Origin: Candidatus Jorgensenbacteria bacterium RIFCSPLOWO2_12_FULL_42_11 | GTDB lineage: Bacteria; Patescibacteriota; Minisyncoccia; UBA6257; MFKM01 | Direction: 5' to 3' | NCBI GenBank assembly: GCA_001779575.1 | Contig: MFKM01000024.1 | Span: forward strand, 8,481-17,167 | Length of the DNA stretch: 8,687 nt | Shown: piece after piece, positions 1-5,692 of the stretch | How positions within the stretch are numbered: the stretch's first letter is position 1 | Layout of the letters: each line of letters starts with the position of its first letter | Made by a program: the position numbers and the translations under genes | The notes under the pieces: generated by a model | Databases searched by the model: none | What the model was told of the DNA's origin: nothing | Seen by the model: the letters and a program-made list of their open reading frames with translations, nothing else

Positions 1-383
1 CTTTGGCCGATAAAGGATTTTACGACGGCTTAACTTTCCATCGCGTTATCAGGGGATTCATGATTCAGGGAGGGGATCCGAACGGCACCGGCGCCGGCGG
101 ACCGGGCTATCAATTTGAAGACGAATTAAATCCCGAAACGGAATCAGCCAAGGCCGGTTACCAGAAAGGCGTGATGGCGATGGCCAACTCTGGTCCGAAC
201 ACAAACGGCAGCCAATTTTTCATAATGCTTGAAAATTATCCCTTGCCGCATAATTACACGATTTTCGGAAAAGTCGCGGCAGGCCAGGAGGTGGTTGATA
301 AAATCGGAAACACAAAAACGGATTCCAGCGACAAGCCGTTAGCGCCGGTAATAATTGAAAAAATTAATGTCCAGATTTTATAA
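1..383 (+). CDS. Cyclophilin-type peptidyl-prolyl cis-trans isomerase, 3' part
   Basis: The gene enters from the left edge already in frame, so its start lies outside the window and the TTG at position 3 is not a credible start. The visible 126 residues hold most of the cyclophilin fold. FHRVI carries the catalytic Arg, and it is followed by FMIQGGDP, GTGAGGPGY and FEDE, then MANSGPNTNGSQFFI and IFGKV. These are the active-site and substrate-pocket segments of the family, which catalyses cis-trans isomerisation of Xaa-Pro bonds during protein folding. The Trp found at the drug-binding site of eukaryotic cyclophilin A is not visible in the equivalent LPHNY stretch, as in many bacterial members. 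Whether the protein is cytoplasmic or exported cannot be told without the N-terminus. The stop codon lies inside the next gene's 5' end, suggesting cotranscription. Confidence 0.95.
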   Translation, partial: LADKGFYDGLTFHRVIRGFMIQGGDPNGTGAGGPGYQFEDELNPETESAKAGYQKGVMAMANSGPNTNGSQFFIMLENYPLPHNYTIFGKVAAGQEVVDKIGNTKTDSSDKPLAPVIIEKINVQIL

Positions 384-1143
384 TCCCAAAAGAACCCGGA
401 ATCTTTTTGAGCCGGACTCAAAAATCCCGTACCAGTTAAGCCGGAGCAAGATTGATTTATTTTTGAACTGCCCGAGGTGTTTTTATCTTGACAGGCGCTT
501 GGGAATTTCCCAGCCGCCGGGCTTTCCTTTCAGTTTGAATTCCGCGGTTGATAAATTATTAAAGAAGGAATTTGACATTCATCGTCAAGGCGGTTCGGCC
601 CATCCTTTGATGAAAATTTACGGTTTGGATTTGATTCCTTTTCAGCACGAAAAAATGAATGAATGGCGCGACGCTTTGGGCGGAGGAATCCGATATTTGC
701 ATCCGACCACCAATTTTCTGATTACCGGCGGCGTGGACGATGTTTGGATTGGGCCCGGAGGGGAATTAAGCATTGTTGATTACAAAGCCACTTCCAAAGA
801 CGAGGAGGTAAGTTTAGACGCGGATTGGCAAATAGGTTATAAACGGCAAATGGAAATTTATCAATGGCTTTTCCGAAAGAACGGCTTTAAAGTCAGCAAC
901 ACTGGTTATTTCGTGTATTGCAACGGCAAAACAGACAAAGAGGCCTTTGACGGCAAGCTGGAATTTGATGTTAAAATACTGCCTTATGAAGGCAAAGACG
1001 ACTGGGTTGAGCAAACCGTAGTAAGCGCCCATGACTGTTTGACGGCCGACGTTTTGCCGGAATCGGCGCCGGATTGCGATTTTTGTTCTTATAGAAACGC
1101 GGCTAAAGAATTTGATGGTTGCAAAACATCAATTATTGTATAA
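367..1143 (+). CDS. Stand-alone PD-(D/E)XK nuclease, RecB/Cas4-like, with two Cys pairs
   Basis: The protein is 258 aa from ATG 367; an in-frame TTG at 355 is less likely. The ATG overlaps the isomerase gene by 17 bases, with no clear Shine-Dalgarno site. The N-terminus has LSRSKIDLFLNCPRC, the helix that opens RecB- and Cas4-type nucleases. The core is GGVDDVW (Asp124), then IVDYKATS (Asp138, Lys140), followed by RQMEIY (Gln161-x3-Tyr165), the QxxxY motif of RecB nucleases. Cys35/Cys38 at the front and Cys237/Cys240 at the back (CDFC) could come together to hold an Fe-S cluster or zinc, as in Cas4 and AddB; Cas4 itself usually has one front and three back cysteines. The family cuts DNA with metal ions. 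No helicase or cas gene is adjacent, so the cellular role (repair or DNA processing) is inference. The fold assignment is firm, the subfamily less so. Confidence 0.85.
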   Translation: MSRFYNPKRTRNLFEPDSKIPYQLSRSKIDLFLNCPRCFYLDRRLGISQPPGFPFSLNSAVDKLLKKEFDIHRQGGSAHPLMKIYGLDLIPFQHEKMNEWRDALGGGIRYLHPTTNFLITGGVDDVWIGPGGELSIVDYKATSKDEEVSLDADWQIGYKRQMEIYQWLFRKNGFKVSNTGYFVYCNGKTDKEAFDGKLEFDVKILPYEGKDDWVEQTVVSAHDCLTADVLPESAPDCDFCSYRNAAKEFDGCKTSIIV

Positions 1144-1144
1144 T
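1137..1144 (+). promoter_or_regulatory. Probable -10 promoter element for the exported coiled-coil gene
   Basis: A consensus TATAAT at 1139-1144 sits over the stop codon of the nuclease gene, with TG directly before it. No good -35 box lies at 16-18 bases (TGGTTG at 1116-1121 is poor). A start of transcription near 1151 would give a leader of about 30 bases that contains the Shine-Dalgarno site of the gene at 1182. Confidence 0.45.
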
Positions 1145-1166
1145 TGAGTAAAGGTCGGATTAATTT

Positions 1167-1173
1167 AAGGTGG
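1167..1173 (+). promoter_or_regulatory. Shine-Dalgarno site for the gene at 1182
   Basis: AAGGTGG lies 8 bases before ATG 1182. It is one of the few recognisable ribosome binding sites in the window, and it fixes the start of the signal peptide MKKITVSLIV. Confidence 0.6.
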
Positions 1174-1181
1174 GTTGATTT

Positions 1182-2012
1182 ATGAAAAAAATCACTGTTT
1201 CTTTAATTGTTTCAGCGGTGACCATAATCGGTTTGTCCGGTTTAACATCAGTAATGGCGCAAACAGGAATAGATATCCGCCAGAAAGATATTCGTCAGGA
1301 CGCGCGTCAGCAGATTCAGGAAACCCGGCAGGGCGTTCGGGAAGAAGTAAAAGGATTAAGGCAGAATGTCCAAGAAGAAATTAAACAGAGCAGAGAGGCA
1401 ATAAAAAAAGAATTTGAAGCGAAAAGAACGGAGGCGAAAAATCTACTGGAAAGCAAAAAAGAAGAATTCAAAATCAAAGCCGAGGCCAAAAGAAAAGAAG
1501 TGAAATCCAAAATTGAAGCCAAGAAAACAGAGCTAAAAGAGCGTTTGGTTAAAATTAAAGACGAGCGCAAAAAACAAATTATTGAAAGAATTTACAATCA
1601 GGTTAATGAACTGAATAAGCGCCGCTTGGATCATTTCTCGGCTGTCTTGGAAAAATTGGAAAAAGTTTTGGACAGAATTTCCAATCGAGCCGCTAAAGCG
1701 GAAGCCAACGGCGTTGATATCGCCGCGGTCAAAATCGCCATTACCGAAGCGACCAATGCCATCGCGGCCAGCCGAACTGCAATTGTTAATCAAGCCGGAA
1801 AAGTTTACACTCTGGTTATTGGCGCCGAAGACGCTTTGAAAACCGATATCGGCAAGATTCGCCGGGCTCTTCATGATGATTTGACCGTCGTTCAGGAAAC
1901 CGTAAAAACCAGTCGAGAAGCGGTCCACAAAGCGGCCACTATTCTAGCTAAGATTCCGAAAGTTAATGAACTGGAAGTGGAAGCGGCGACAACAACCCAA
2001 TCAGCTCAATAA
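1182..2012 (+). CDS. Exported, highly charged coiled-coil protein (unknown function)
   Basis: 276 aa. Residues 1-26 form a signal peptide: Lys2-Lys3, a hydrophobic core, and a VMA site with likely cleavage before Gln27. Residues about 30-70 are rich in Arg and Gln (repeated IRQ, ARQ, TRQ, LRQ). Residues about 65-140 are a near-continuous Lys/Glu/Ala helix with recurring EAKR and KIEAKK units, which predicts a long coiled coil or single alpha-helix. The second half has further amphipathic helices, and the tail is EAATTTQSAQ. No catalytic motif is visible and I do not recognise a named family. A periplasmic or surface structural role is inference from composition. It is followed after 12 bases by a small membrane protein gene and then a terminator, so the two probably form a unit. 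Low-complexity composition will give spurious matches to myosin-like or apolipoprotein-like proteins. Confidence 0.85.
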   Translation: MKKITVSLIVSAVTIIGLSGLTSVMAQTGIDIRQKDIRQDARQQIQETRQGVREEVKGLRQNVQEEIKQSREAIKKEFEAKRTEAKNLLESKKEEFKIKAEAKRKEVKSKIEAKKTELKERLVKIKDERKKQIIERIYNQVNELNKRRLDHFSAVLEKLEKVLDRISNRAAKAEANGVDIAAVKIAITEATNAIAASRTAIVNQAGKVYTLVIGAEDALKTDIGKIRRALHDDLTVVQETVKTSREAVHKAATILAKIPKVNELEVEAATTTQSAQ

Positions 2013-2024
2013 CAACACAAAAAT

Positions 2025-2333
2025 ATGGAACAAAATACAGGGTCAGGGCTTGAACCAAAGATTGAATTAAAAAGCAAAACAAACTCCATTGTTCTTATAA
2101 TTGGGGCGGTGATTGTCCTGATTGGTTTGGGAATTTGGTATTGGCAAGCCCAAAAAGAAAAAATTATCGCTCCTTCAGTCAATGCTCCGGAGGTTTCGGA
2201 AATAGGCCAGCCAGCTTCGCCGACTATCAAAGAGGATTCCACTTCTGTTATCAATCAAGAACTGGACAGTATTGACATTGGCGATTTGAATAAAGAATTT
2301 CAGACGATTGATTCCGATTTGAATTCTTTGTAA
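2025..2333 (+). CDS. Small single-pass membrane protein (unknown function)
   Basis: 102 aa. The short N-terminus is followed by one strong transmembrane segment at residues 22-40, ending in WYW. A Pro/Ser/Thr-rich linker comes next, then an acidic C-terminal motif, IGDLNKEFQTIDSDLNSL. The segment has no cleavage site, so the protein is probably an N-terminal anchor with the tail outside. It starts 12 bases after the coiled-coil gene with no Shine-Dalgarno site, and its stop lies about 50 bases before an intrinsic terminator, which fits a two-gene operon. A membrane partner for the exported coiled-coil protein is a reasonable guess from position only. I do not recognise the family. Confidence 0.8.
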   Translation: MEQNTGSGLEPKIELKSKTNSIVLIIGAVIVLIGLGIWYWQAQKEKIIAPSVNAPEVSEIGQPASPTIKEDSTSVINQELDSIDIGDLNKEFQTIDSDLNSL

Positions 2334-2349
2334 ATAGCGTCGCTTCTGG

Positions 2350-2366
2350 TCTACCGTCGGGGTAGA
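2350..2366 (+). repeat. Short inverted repeat upstream of the terminator
   Basis: TCTACC (2350-2355) and GGTAGA (2361-2366) form a 6-bp stem with a 5-base loop in the 3' untranslated region. CGCTTCT (2341-2347) could instead pair with AGAAGGCG (2364-2371) with one bulged base, so two exclusive folds are possible. No T-run follows directly, so this is not itself a terminator. Confidence 0.4.
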
Positions 2367-2380
2367 AGGCGTAAAAAAAT

Positions 2381-2411
2381 AAAAAAGCCCTGATTGTTTC
2401 GGGGCTTTTTT
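2381..2411 (+). terminator. Intrinsic terminator, probably bidirectional
   Basis: A 13-bp stem pairs 2381-2393 with 2399-2411, with one G-T pair and a 5-base loop (TTGTT). The GC core is GCCC/GGGC, flanked by six A on the left and six T on the right, so the structure can terminate transcription on either strand. It ends the unit of the exported coiled-coil and small membrane proteins, and lies only 14 bases before the pseudouridine synthase start. Confidence 0.9.
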
Positions 2412-2425
2412 ACAAATTTTGTTTA

Positions 2426-3208
2426 ATGAAAACTATTTCTTTGATTTACGAAACTAAAGATTTCATAGCGGTTAACAAACCGGCCGGAGTTTTGGTTCAC
2501 CCGATAAAAGATCCAATATCCAAGATCCAAGATTCAAGAGAAAAAACTTTGGTTGATTGGGTTTTAGAAAGATTTCCGGAAGTAAAAAATGTCGGCGACC
2601 TGCCTGCCGATAGGCAGGTGGTAAATTCGCGCCCGGGAATCGTTCATCGTTTGGACCGCGACACTTCAGGGGTTATTTTAATCGCTCGGAATCAAGCATT
2701 TTTTGAATATCTGAAAAATCTTTTCAAAACCCATCAAATAAAAAAAACTTATTTGGCTTTGGCCTGGGGCAAATTGGAACCGAAATCAGGCATAATAAAA
2801 ATCCCCATTGGTATTAAAACCGGAACGATTAAAAGAACCGTCTGGCGGCAAAAAGCCAAGGATATTAAAGAAGCGATTACCGAATATCGCGTTTTGAAAA
2901 ATTTTAAATACAACGTTCCCGATGTAGCCGCCCCTCTGGATTTTTCTTTGGTGGAATTAACGCCGAAAACCGGCCGGACTCATCAAATCAGGATTCACTT
3001 GGCCGCTCTTAATCATCCGGTCGTGGGAGACAATCTTTACGGATTCAAAAAATTATCCCTCGGCAAGCTCGGAATTGATTTGGACAGGCAATTTTTGCAC
3101 GCTCTTTCTCTGGAGTTTAATCTGGTTGCCGGACGCCGGATCAGGATTGAAGCGGAATTGCCTGATGAGTTAAAGCGGATTATTGACACTCTTAACGGAA
3201 AAAGATAA
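2426..3208 (+). CDS. RluA/RluD-family pseudouridine synthase with two in-frame repeat insertions
   Basis: 260 aa. Residues 13-25 (FIAVNKPAGVLVH) match the family's motif I, and GIVHRLDRDTSG (71-82) contains the catalytic Asp77. TPKTGRTHQIRIH (179-191) and HPVVGDNLYG complete the signature. The enzyme isomerises uridine to pseudouridine in large-subunit rRNA or tRNA. It starts directly at the catalytic domain with no N-terminal S4 RNA-binding domain, so it is shorter than RluD (about 326 aa in E. coli) and nearer RluA or RluC cores; the target site cannot be assigned. Residues 29-38 and 58-65 are encoded by a heptamer repeat and by a palindrome, both listed separately. Both lie between motif I and the catalytic loop, where length is variable. 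There is no Shine-Dalgarno site. The neighbours downstream are rplS and a tRNA gene, a translation context. Confidence 0.93.
   Translation: MKTISLIYETKDFIAVNKPAGVLVHPIKDPISKIQDSREKTLVDWVLERFPEVKNVGDLPADRQVVNSRPGIVHRLDRDTSGVILIARNQAFFEYLKNLFKTHQIKKTYLALAWGKLEPKSGIIKIPIGIKTGTIKRTVWRQKAKDIKEAITEYRVLKNFKYNVPDVAAPLDFSLVELTPKTGRTHQIRIHLAALNHPVVGDNLYGFKKLSLGKLGIDLDRQFLHALSLEFNLVAGRRIRIEAELPDELKRIIDTLNGKR
2510..2537 (+). repeat. Tandem heptamer repeat inside the pseudouridine synthase gene
   Basis: Four consecutive 7-base units: GATCCAA, TATCCAA, GATCCAA, GATTCAA. The block starts exactly at codon 29 and, with the next bases, encodes DPISKIQDSR between motif I and the helix beginning EKTLVDW. It keeps the frame although 28 is not a multiple of 3, so flanking bases must be part of the event. 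Confidence 0.85.
2598..2619 (+). repeat. Palindromic element inside the pseudouridine synthase gene
   Basis: Arms ACCTGCCT (2598-2605) and AGGCAGGT (2612-2619) are perfect 8-bp inverted repeats around a 6-base loop, GCCGAT. The element is translated as LPADRQV, inserted just before the RPGIVHRLD catalytic loop. It resembles the dispersed palindromes that I recall from Parcubacteria genomes, which give PAGRQ-like peptides inside proteins. Only one copy is visible in this window. Confidence 0.8.
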
Positions 3209-3211
3209 GCT
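3183..3211 (+). promoter_or_regulatory. Possible promoter for rplS
   Basis: A perfect -35 TTGACA (3183-3188) is followed after 17 bases by a weak -10, TAAGCT (3206-3211). Transcription would start near 3218, 2 bases before the rplS ATG, giving an almost leaderless message. The -35 also encodes the end of the preceding enzyme, so chance is possible. Confidence 0.3.
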
Positions 3212-3219
3212 AAGCTACT

Positions 3220-3612
3220 ATGGAACAATCTATTTTAGACAAAATCGTACCCGGGGCAACGATTCGGGTATATGAAAAAACCAAAGAAGGAGGCAAAAAG
3301 CGGGCCAGCATCTTTGAGGGAACGGTTCTTGGTCGGAAGCACGGCTCGGAAATCGGAGCGACTTTTACCGTTCGCCGGGTGAGTCAAGGCGTGGGGATGG
3401 AAAAAATTTTTCCGCTTCATTCCCCGAATATTGAAAAAATAGAAATTACCAGGACTCCCAAAGTCCGGCGGGCAAAACTTTATTATTTGCGGGAAGAATC
3501 GGCCAAAGAAGCCCGGAAAAAACTAAAAAAGGAGATAACTAAAACTGAAACCGCAAACGAAATAAAGGAAATAGAAACGGCCGGAGACGAAGAGATAAAA
3601 GAAAACGCTTAA
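3220..3612 (+). CDS. rplS: 50S ribosomal protein L19
   Basis: 130 aa. The L19 signature is complete: PGATIRVYEKTKEGGKKRASIFEG near the start, then TFTVRRVSQGVGMEKIFPLHSPNIEKIE, and VRRAKLYYLR at about residues 81-90. L19 sits at the interface of the large and small ribosomal subunits. Bacterial L19 is usually about 115 aa; here a Lys/Glu-rich tail of about 35 residues (AKEARKKLKKE onward) extends it, ending in acidic repeats. The start at ATG 3220 fits the family N-terminus, although no Shine-Dalgarno site is present and only 11 bases separate it from the pseudouridine synthase. tRNA-Leu begins 6 bases after the stop codon. The usual trmD/rimM neighbours are not in the window. Confidence 0.97.
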   Translation: MEQSILDKIVPGATIRVYEKTKEGGKKRASIFEGTVLGRKHGSEIGATFTVRRVSQGVGMEKIFPLHSPNIEKIEITRTPKVRRAKLYYLREESAKEARKKLKKEITKTETANEIKEIETAGDEEIKENA

Positions 3613-3618
3613 AAAAAC

Positions 3619-3702
3619 GCGCGGGTGGTGAAATGGTATACACGCATCTTTGAGGTGGATGTGCCGCAAGGCGTGGAGGTTCGACTCCTCTCCCGCGCAC
3701 CA
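3619..3702 (+). tRNA. tRNA-Leu (anticodon GAG), CCA encoded
   Basis: The acceptor stem GCGCGGG (3619-3625) pairs with CCCGCGC (3692-3698), followed by discriminator A and an encoded CCA (3700-3702). The D stem is GTG/CAC. The anticodon stem CATCT/GGATG encloses the loop TTGAGGT, with anticodon GAG at 3652-3654, reading CUC and CUU. A long variable arm (GCC-GCAA-GGC) marks a class II tRNA. The T arm is GGAGG, loop TTCGACT, then CCTCT. Class II with GAG means leucine. The gene starts 6 bases after the rplS stop, so it is probably cut from a shared transcript. Confidence 0.96.
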
Positions 3703-3711
3703 AAACTAATT

Positions 3712-3740
3712 TTGACGGAAAGGTTGGGAAAAATCAGAAT
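3712..3740 (+). promoter_or_regulatory. Probable promoter of the signalling cluster
   Basis: TTGACG (3712-3717, five of six matches to the -35 consensus) and CAGAAT (3735-3740, four of six to the -10) are exactly 17 bases apart, in the only sizeable gap of the right half. A start near 3747 would give a leader of about 69 bases before ATG 3816, containing the dyad at 3773-3801. Confidence 0.45.
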
Positions 3741-3772
3741 TAGGCGTATCATTATCAATGACTATGTTATCG

Positions 3773-3801
3773 GTATCTGTCACAAACTGGCTGCCAGATA
3801 C
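3773..3801 (+). repeat. Nested dyad in the leader of the receptor gene
   Basis: GTATCTG (3773-3779) pairs with CAGATAC (3795-3801). Inside it, CTGGC-T-GCCAG (3787-3797) is a perfect odd-centred palindrome that shares bases with the right arm, so the two folds compete. It lies 14 bases before the receptor start, where an operator or an RNA switch hairpin could act. No Shine-Dalgarno site or T-run follows. Confidence 0.45.
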
Positions 3802-3815
3802 AAACCGTCGCCATA

Positions 3816-5246
3816 ATGAAACTTCGTTCTAAATTTATTTTTTCGTTCACATTTTTAATGTTGGTTTTAGTTTGTGTTTTATTTTTTTATTTAAATTCAT
3901 ATATTAAAAATATTATTAAAAATAACGTCATTAATAATTTTCAGATTTTAGCCGAGCTAAGCGAGTCTTCTTATTTCGGCTTTGTAAGGGCTTTGGAGGT
4001 TAGAATCATTGATTGGTCTTCAGACAGTTATATTAGAAACACAACCGAAGATATTTTAGAAACTCCCGTCAAAGACCGCGAACCATTGGTTAAAGCGTTA
4101 AATAGCTATTTGAAAAATGAAAAAATTATTTATGACCCCGAAGTGATAATCATTGATATTTTGGACAAAGACGGCGTTGTTGCCGCTTCTTCAAGAGACG
4201 AAAGAATCGGCGTTGACGAGAAAAAAGAAGAGCTGGAATTGAACGCCGTCAGATTTACCGAAGCGATTAAGGCGGATTTTGGCCAAGCTTTTATGACAAT
4301 GGTTGTTTCCGAAGAAGATGAACATAGCGACCCGATGATGCACCTTACAACCAGAATTTTTTCCGAAAAAACTTATTCTGGCGGTTTGCCTGTTCCTTTG
4401 GACGCGGTTATGCTGCTTCATTTTAGCAACGTCGCTCGGTTAAGAAATGTTTTAATCGGCAATTTTCAGGGGGAGAAAGACAGATTAACAAGCCAGGCGC
4501 TGACGGAATATTATAAAACCGCGGATATTTATTTGGTCAATAAGGCGGGGTTGAGGCTTACTCCTTCGCGATTGAGCGAAACGATTTTAAAGCAAAAAGT
4601 TGAAACCGAGCCGGTTACGGCCTGTTTTGAAAGAGGCGAGGAAATTAAGGCCGAGTATCTTGATTATCGTGGTCAGCCGGTTTTTGGCGCTTCAATGTGC
4701 CTGGAGAGAGACGGGCTGGCGCTGGTTTTAGAAGCCGAGTCCCAAGAAGTTTTGGCGCCGCTTAAAAACATCGGCCGGTTTCTAATTTTAATTGGAAGCA
4801 TCGCTTTCATTTCGGTCATTATAGGCGTTATTTACTTGAGTAATTGGCTTTTGAAGGGATTGGGAATAATCACCGGTGTCGCGGAAAAAATTTCCAAGGG
4901 CGATTTTGGAATTAGAACTAAAGTAAATTCAAAAGACGAAGTGGGATACTTAGCCAAGGTTTTTAACGGAATGCTTGATCTTTTTCAGGAGTCGCAAAAA
5001 AAATTAAAAGAGACGGAAGTCAAAATAAAGGAAGTAAACGTTTCTCTTGAGGAAAAAGTGCTGGAAAAAACAATGGAACTTGAATCAATCAAAATTAATT
5101 TGGAAAAAGTCGTCGCCGAGCGCACCAAAGATCTTGAAATAAAAGTTGACGAATTGAAAAAATTCCAGCGACTGACAATCGGTCGGGAATTGAAGATGGT
5201 GGAATTAAAGAAAGAGTTTGAAGAGTTAAAGAAAAAAATAATGTGA
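3816..5246 (+). CDS. Membrane receptor: dCache-like sensor plus HAMP, no kinase domain
   Basis: 476 aa. A transmembrane helix at about residues 7-27 is followed by an extracellular part (about 30-318). This has two Cache-like halves: IIDILDKDGVVAASS near 111-126, and DIYLVNKAGLRLTPSRL near 237-253 with YLDYRGQPVFGAS behind it. A second helix lies at 322-344. HAMP covers about 345-396, with KDEVGYLAKVFNGM at 373-386. The rest (about 397-476) is a coiled coil holding LEEKVLEKTMEL and LEKVVAERTKDL, and ending in TIGRELKMVELKKE, a connector seen in histidine kinases. The protein then stops: no kinase, GGDEF or methyl-accepting region. It would bind an outside ligand and pass a helix movement inward; a partner must supply output, and the kinase three genes downstream is the obvious candidate. 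Start ATG 3816 has no Shine-Dalgarno site but yields a proper first helix. Confidence 0.87.
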   Translation: MKLRSKFIFSFTFLMLVLVCVLFFYLNSYIKNIIKNNVINNFQILAELSESSYFGFVRALEVRIIDWSSDSYIRNTTEDILETPVKDREPLVKALNSYLKNEKIIYDPEVIIIDILDKDGVVAASSRDERIGVDEKKEELELNAVRFTEAIKADFGQAFMTMVVSEEDEHSDPMMHLTTRIFSEKTYSGGLPVPLDAVMLLHFSNVARLRNVLIGNFQGEKDRLTSQALTEYYKTADIYLVNKAGLRLTPSRLSETILKQKVETEPVTACFERGEEIKAEYLDYRGQPVFGASMCLERDGLALVLEAESQEVLAPLKNIGRFLILIGSIAFISVIIGVIYLSNWLLKGLGIITGVAEKISKGDFGIRTKVNSKDEVGYLAKVFNGMLDLFQESQKKLKETEVKIKEVNVSLEEKVLEKTMELESIKINLEKVVAERTKDLEIKVDELKKFQRLTIGRELKMVELKKEFEELKKKIM

Positions 5247-5252
5247 TATAAT
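5244..5252 (+). promoter_or_regulatory. Extended -10 promoter at the receptor/hemerythrin-like junction
   Basis: TGATATAAT is a perfect extended -10 (TG-n-TATAAT) that overlaps the receptor's stop codon. The -35 region is weak (GAGTTA). Transcription would begin about 5258-5260, downstream of ATG 5255 and just before ATG 5267, so a message from here would use the second ATG with a very short leader. Confidence 0.5.
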
Positions 5253-5266
5253 GAATGCTTATTGTC

Positions 5267-5683
5267 ATGGATACTAACTTAGTTGATATTTTAATAAAAC
5301 AGCATAATGAATTGAGGCGGGGAATAGAGGTGATTAAAGAAGAATCGCAAAAAGACGCGCCGGTTTTTTCTGCGCTTTTCGCTGGCTTGGAGCAATTCAA
5401 CAAATCGCTTTTTGGTCATCTTAGTCTGGAAAATAATGTTTTTTATCCAAAACTTCTTGAAAAACTTGAAAGCCAGGGGCTTAACACTGGCGATACCCGC
5501 AAATTCATTGAGGAGATGAAAGAGATTGAAAAACAAATTCGCGGTTTTCTCGGAAAATACGGTTCTAGCGGCCAAATCGAAAAGAATTTAAGCTCTTTTA
5601 AACCAGATTTAAACGAAATGGCAGTTGTTCTTTTAATCAGAATTTATTCCGAAGAAAACGGCGTTTATTTATATTGGGGGTAA
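5267..5683 (+). CDS. Hemerythrin/Rsd-like four-helix protein with a reduced ligand set
   Basis: 138 aa from ATG 5267; an in-frame ATG at 5255 would add MLIV. I prefer 5267 because it follows the extended -10 box and begins the first helix cleanly. Helix 1 has LIKQHNELR (His13). Helix 2 has FGHLSLENNVFYPKLLEKL (His51, Glu55), the clear HHE hemerythrin signature. Helix 3 (FIEEMKEIEKQ) lacks the usual His, and helix 4 reads RIYSEENGVYLYW, with Arg where His is expected but with the Glu pair kept. It could be a hemerythrin-like protein binding iron with fewer histidines, or a bundle used for protein contact, as in the anti-sigma factor Rsd, which has a similar fold. No signal peptide is present, so it is cytoplasmic. 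It sits 20 bases after the receptor gene. An oxygen, redox or docking role in the signalling pathway is inference. Confidence 0.75.
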   Translation: MDTNLVDILIKQHNELRRGIEVIKEESQKDAPVFSALFAGLEQFNKSLFGHLSLENNVFYPKLLEKLESQGLNTGDTRKFIEEMKEIEKQIRGFLGKYGSSGQIEKNLSSFKPDLNEMAVVLLIRIYSEENGVYLYWG

Positions 5684-5692
5684 AACAAACAT

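Noticed and set aside
367..1143. Calling the nuclease Cas4 and expecting a CRISPR locus
   Set aside because: The cysteine arrangement is 2+2 rather than 1+3, and no repeats or other cas genes occur in the window.
1533..1928. Antisense frame of 131 codons opposite the coiled-coil protein
   Set aside because: It is Asn/Phe-rich, mirroring the sense codon use, with no start signal or recognisable domain.
2510..2537. Heptamer repeats as a possible CRISPR or iteron array
   Set aside because: Units are 7 bases with no spacers and lie inside a coding frame with intact enzyme motifs on both sides.
3625..3816. A 63-codon open frame on the + strand
   Set aside because: It lies across tRNA-Leu and the leader behind it; the class II tRNA fold explains the first 78 bases and nothing supports translation.
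5255..5683. Naming the hemerythrin-like protein Rsd
   Set aside because: The HHE signature in helices 1 and 2 is clearer than any Rsd-specific feature I can identify; the resemblance is at fold level only.
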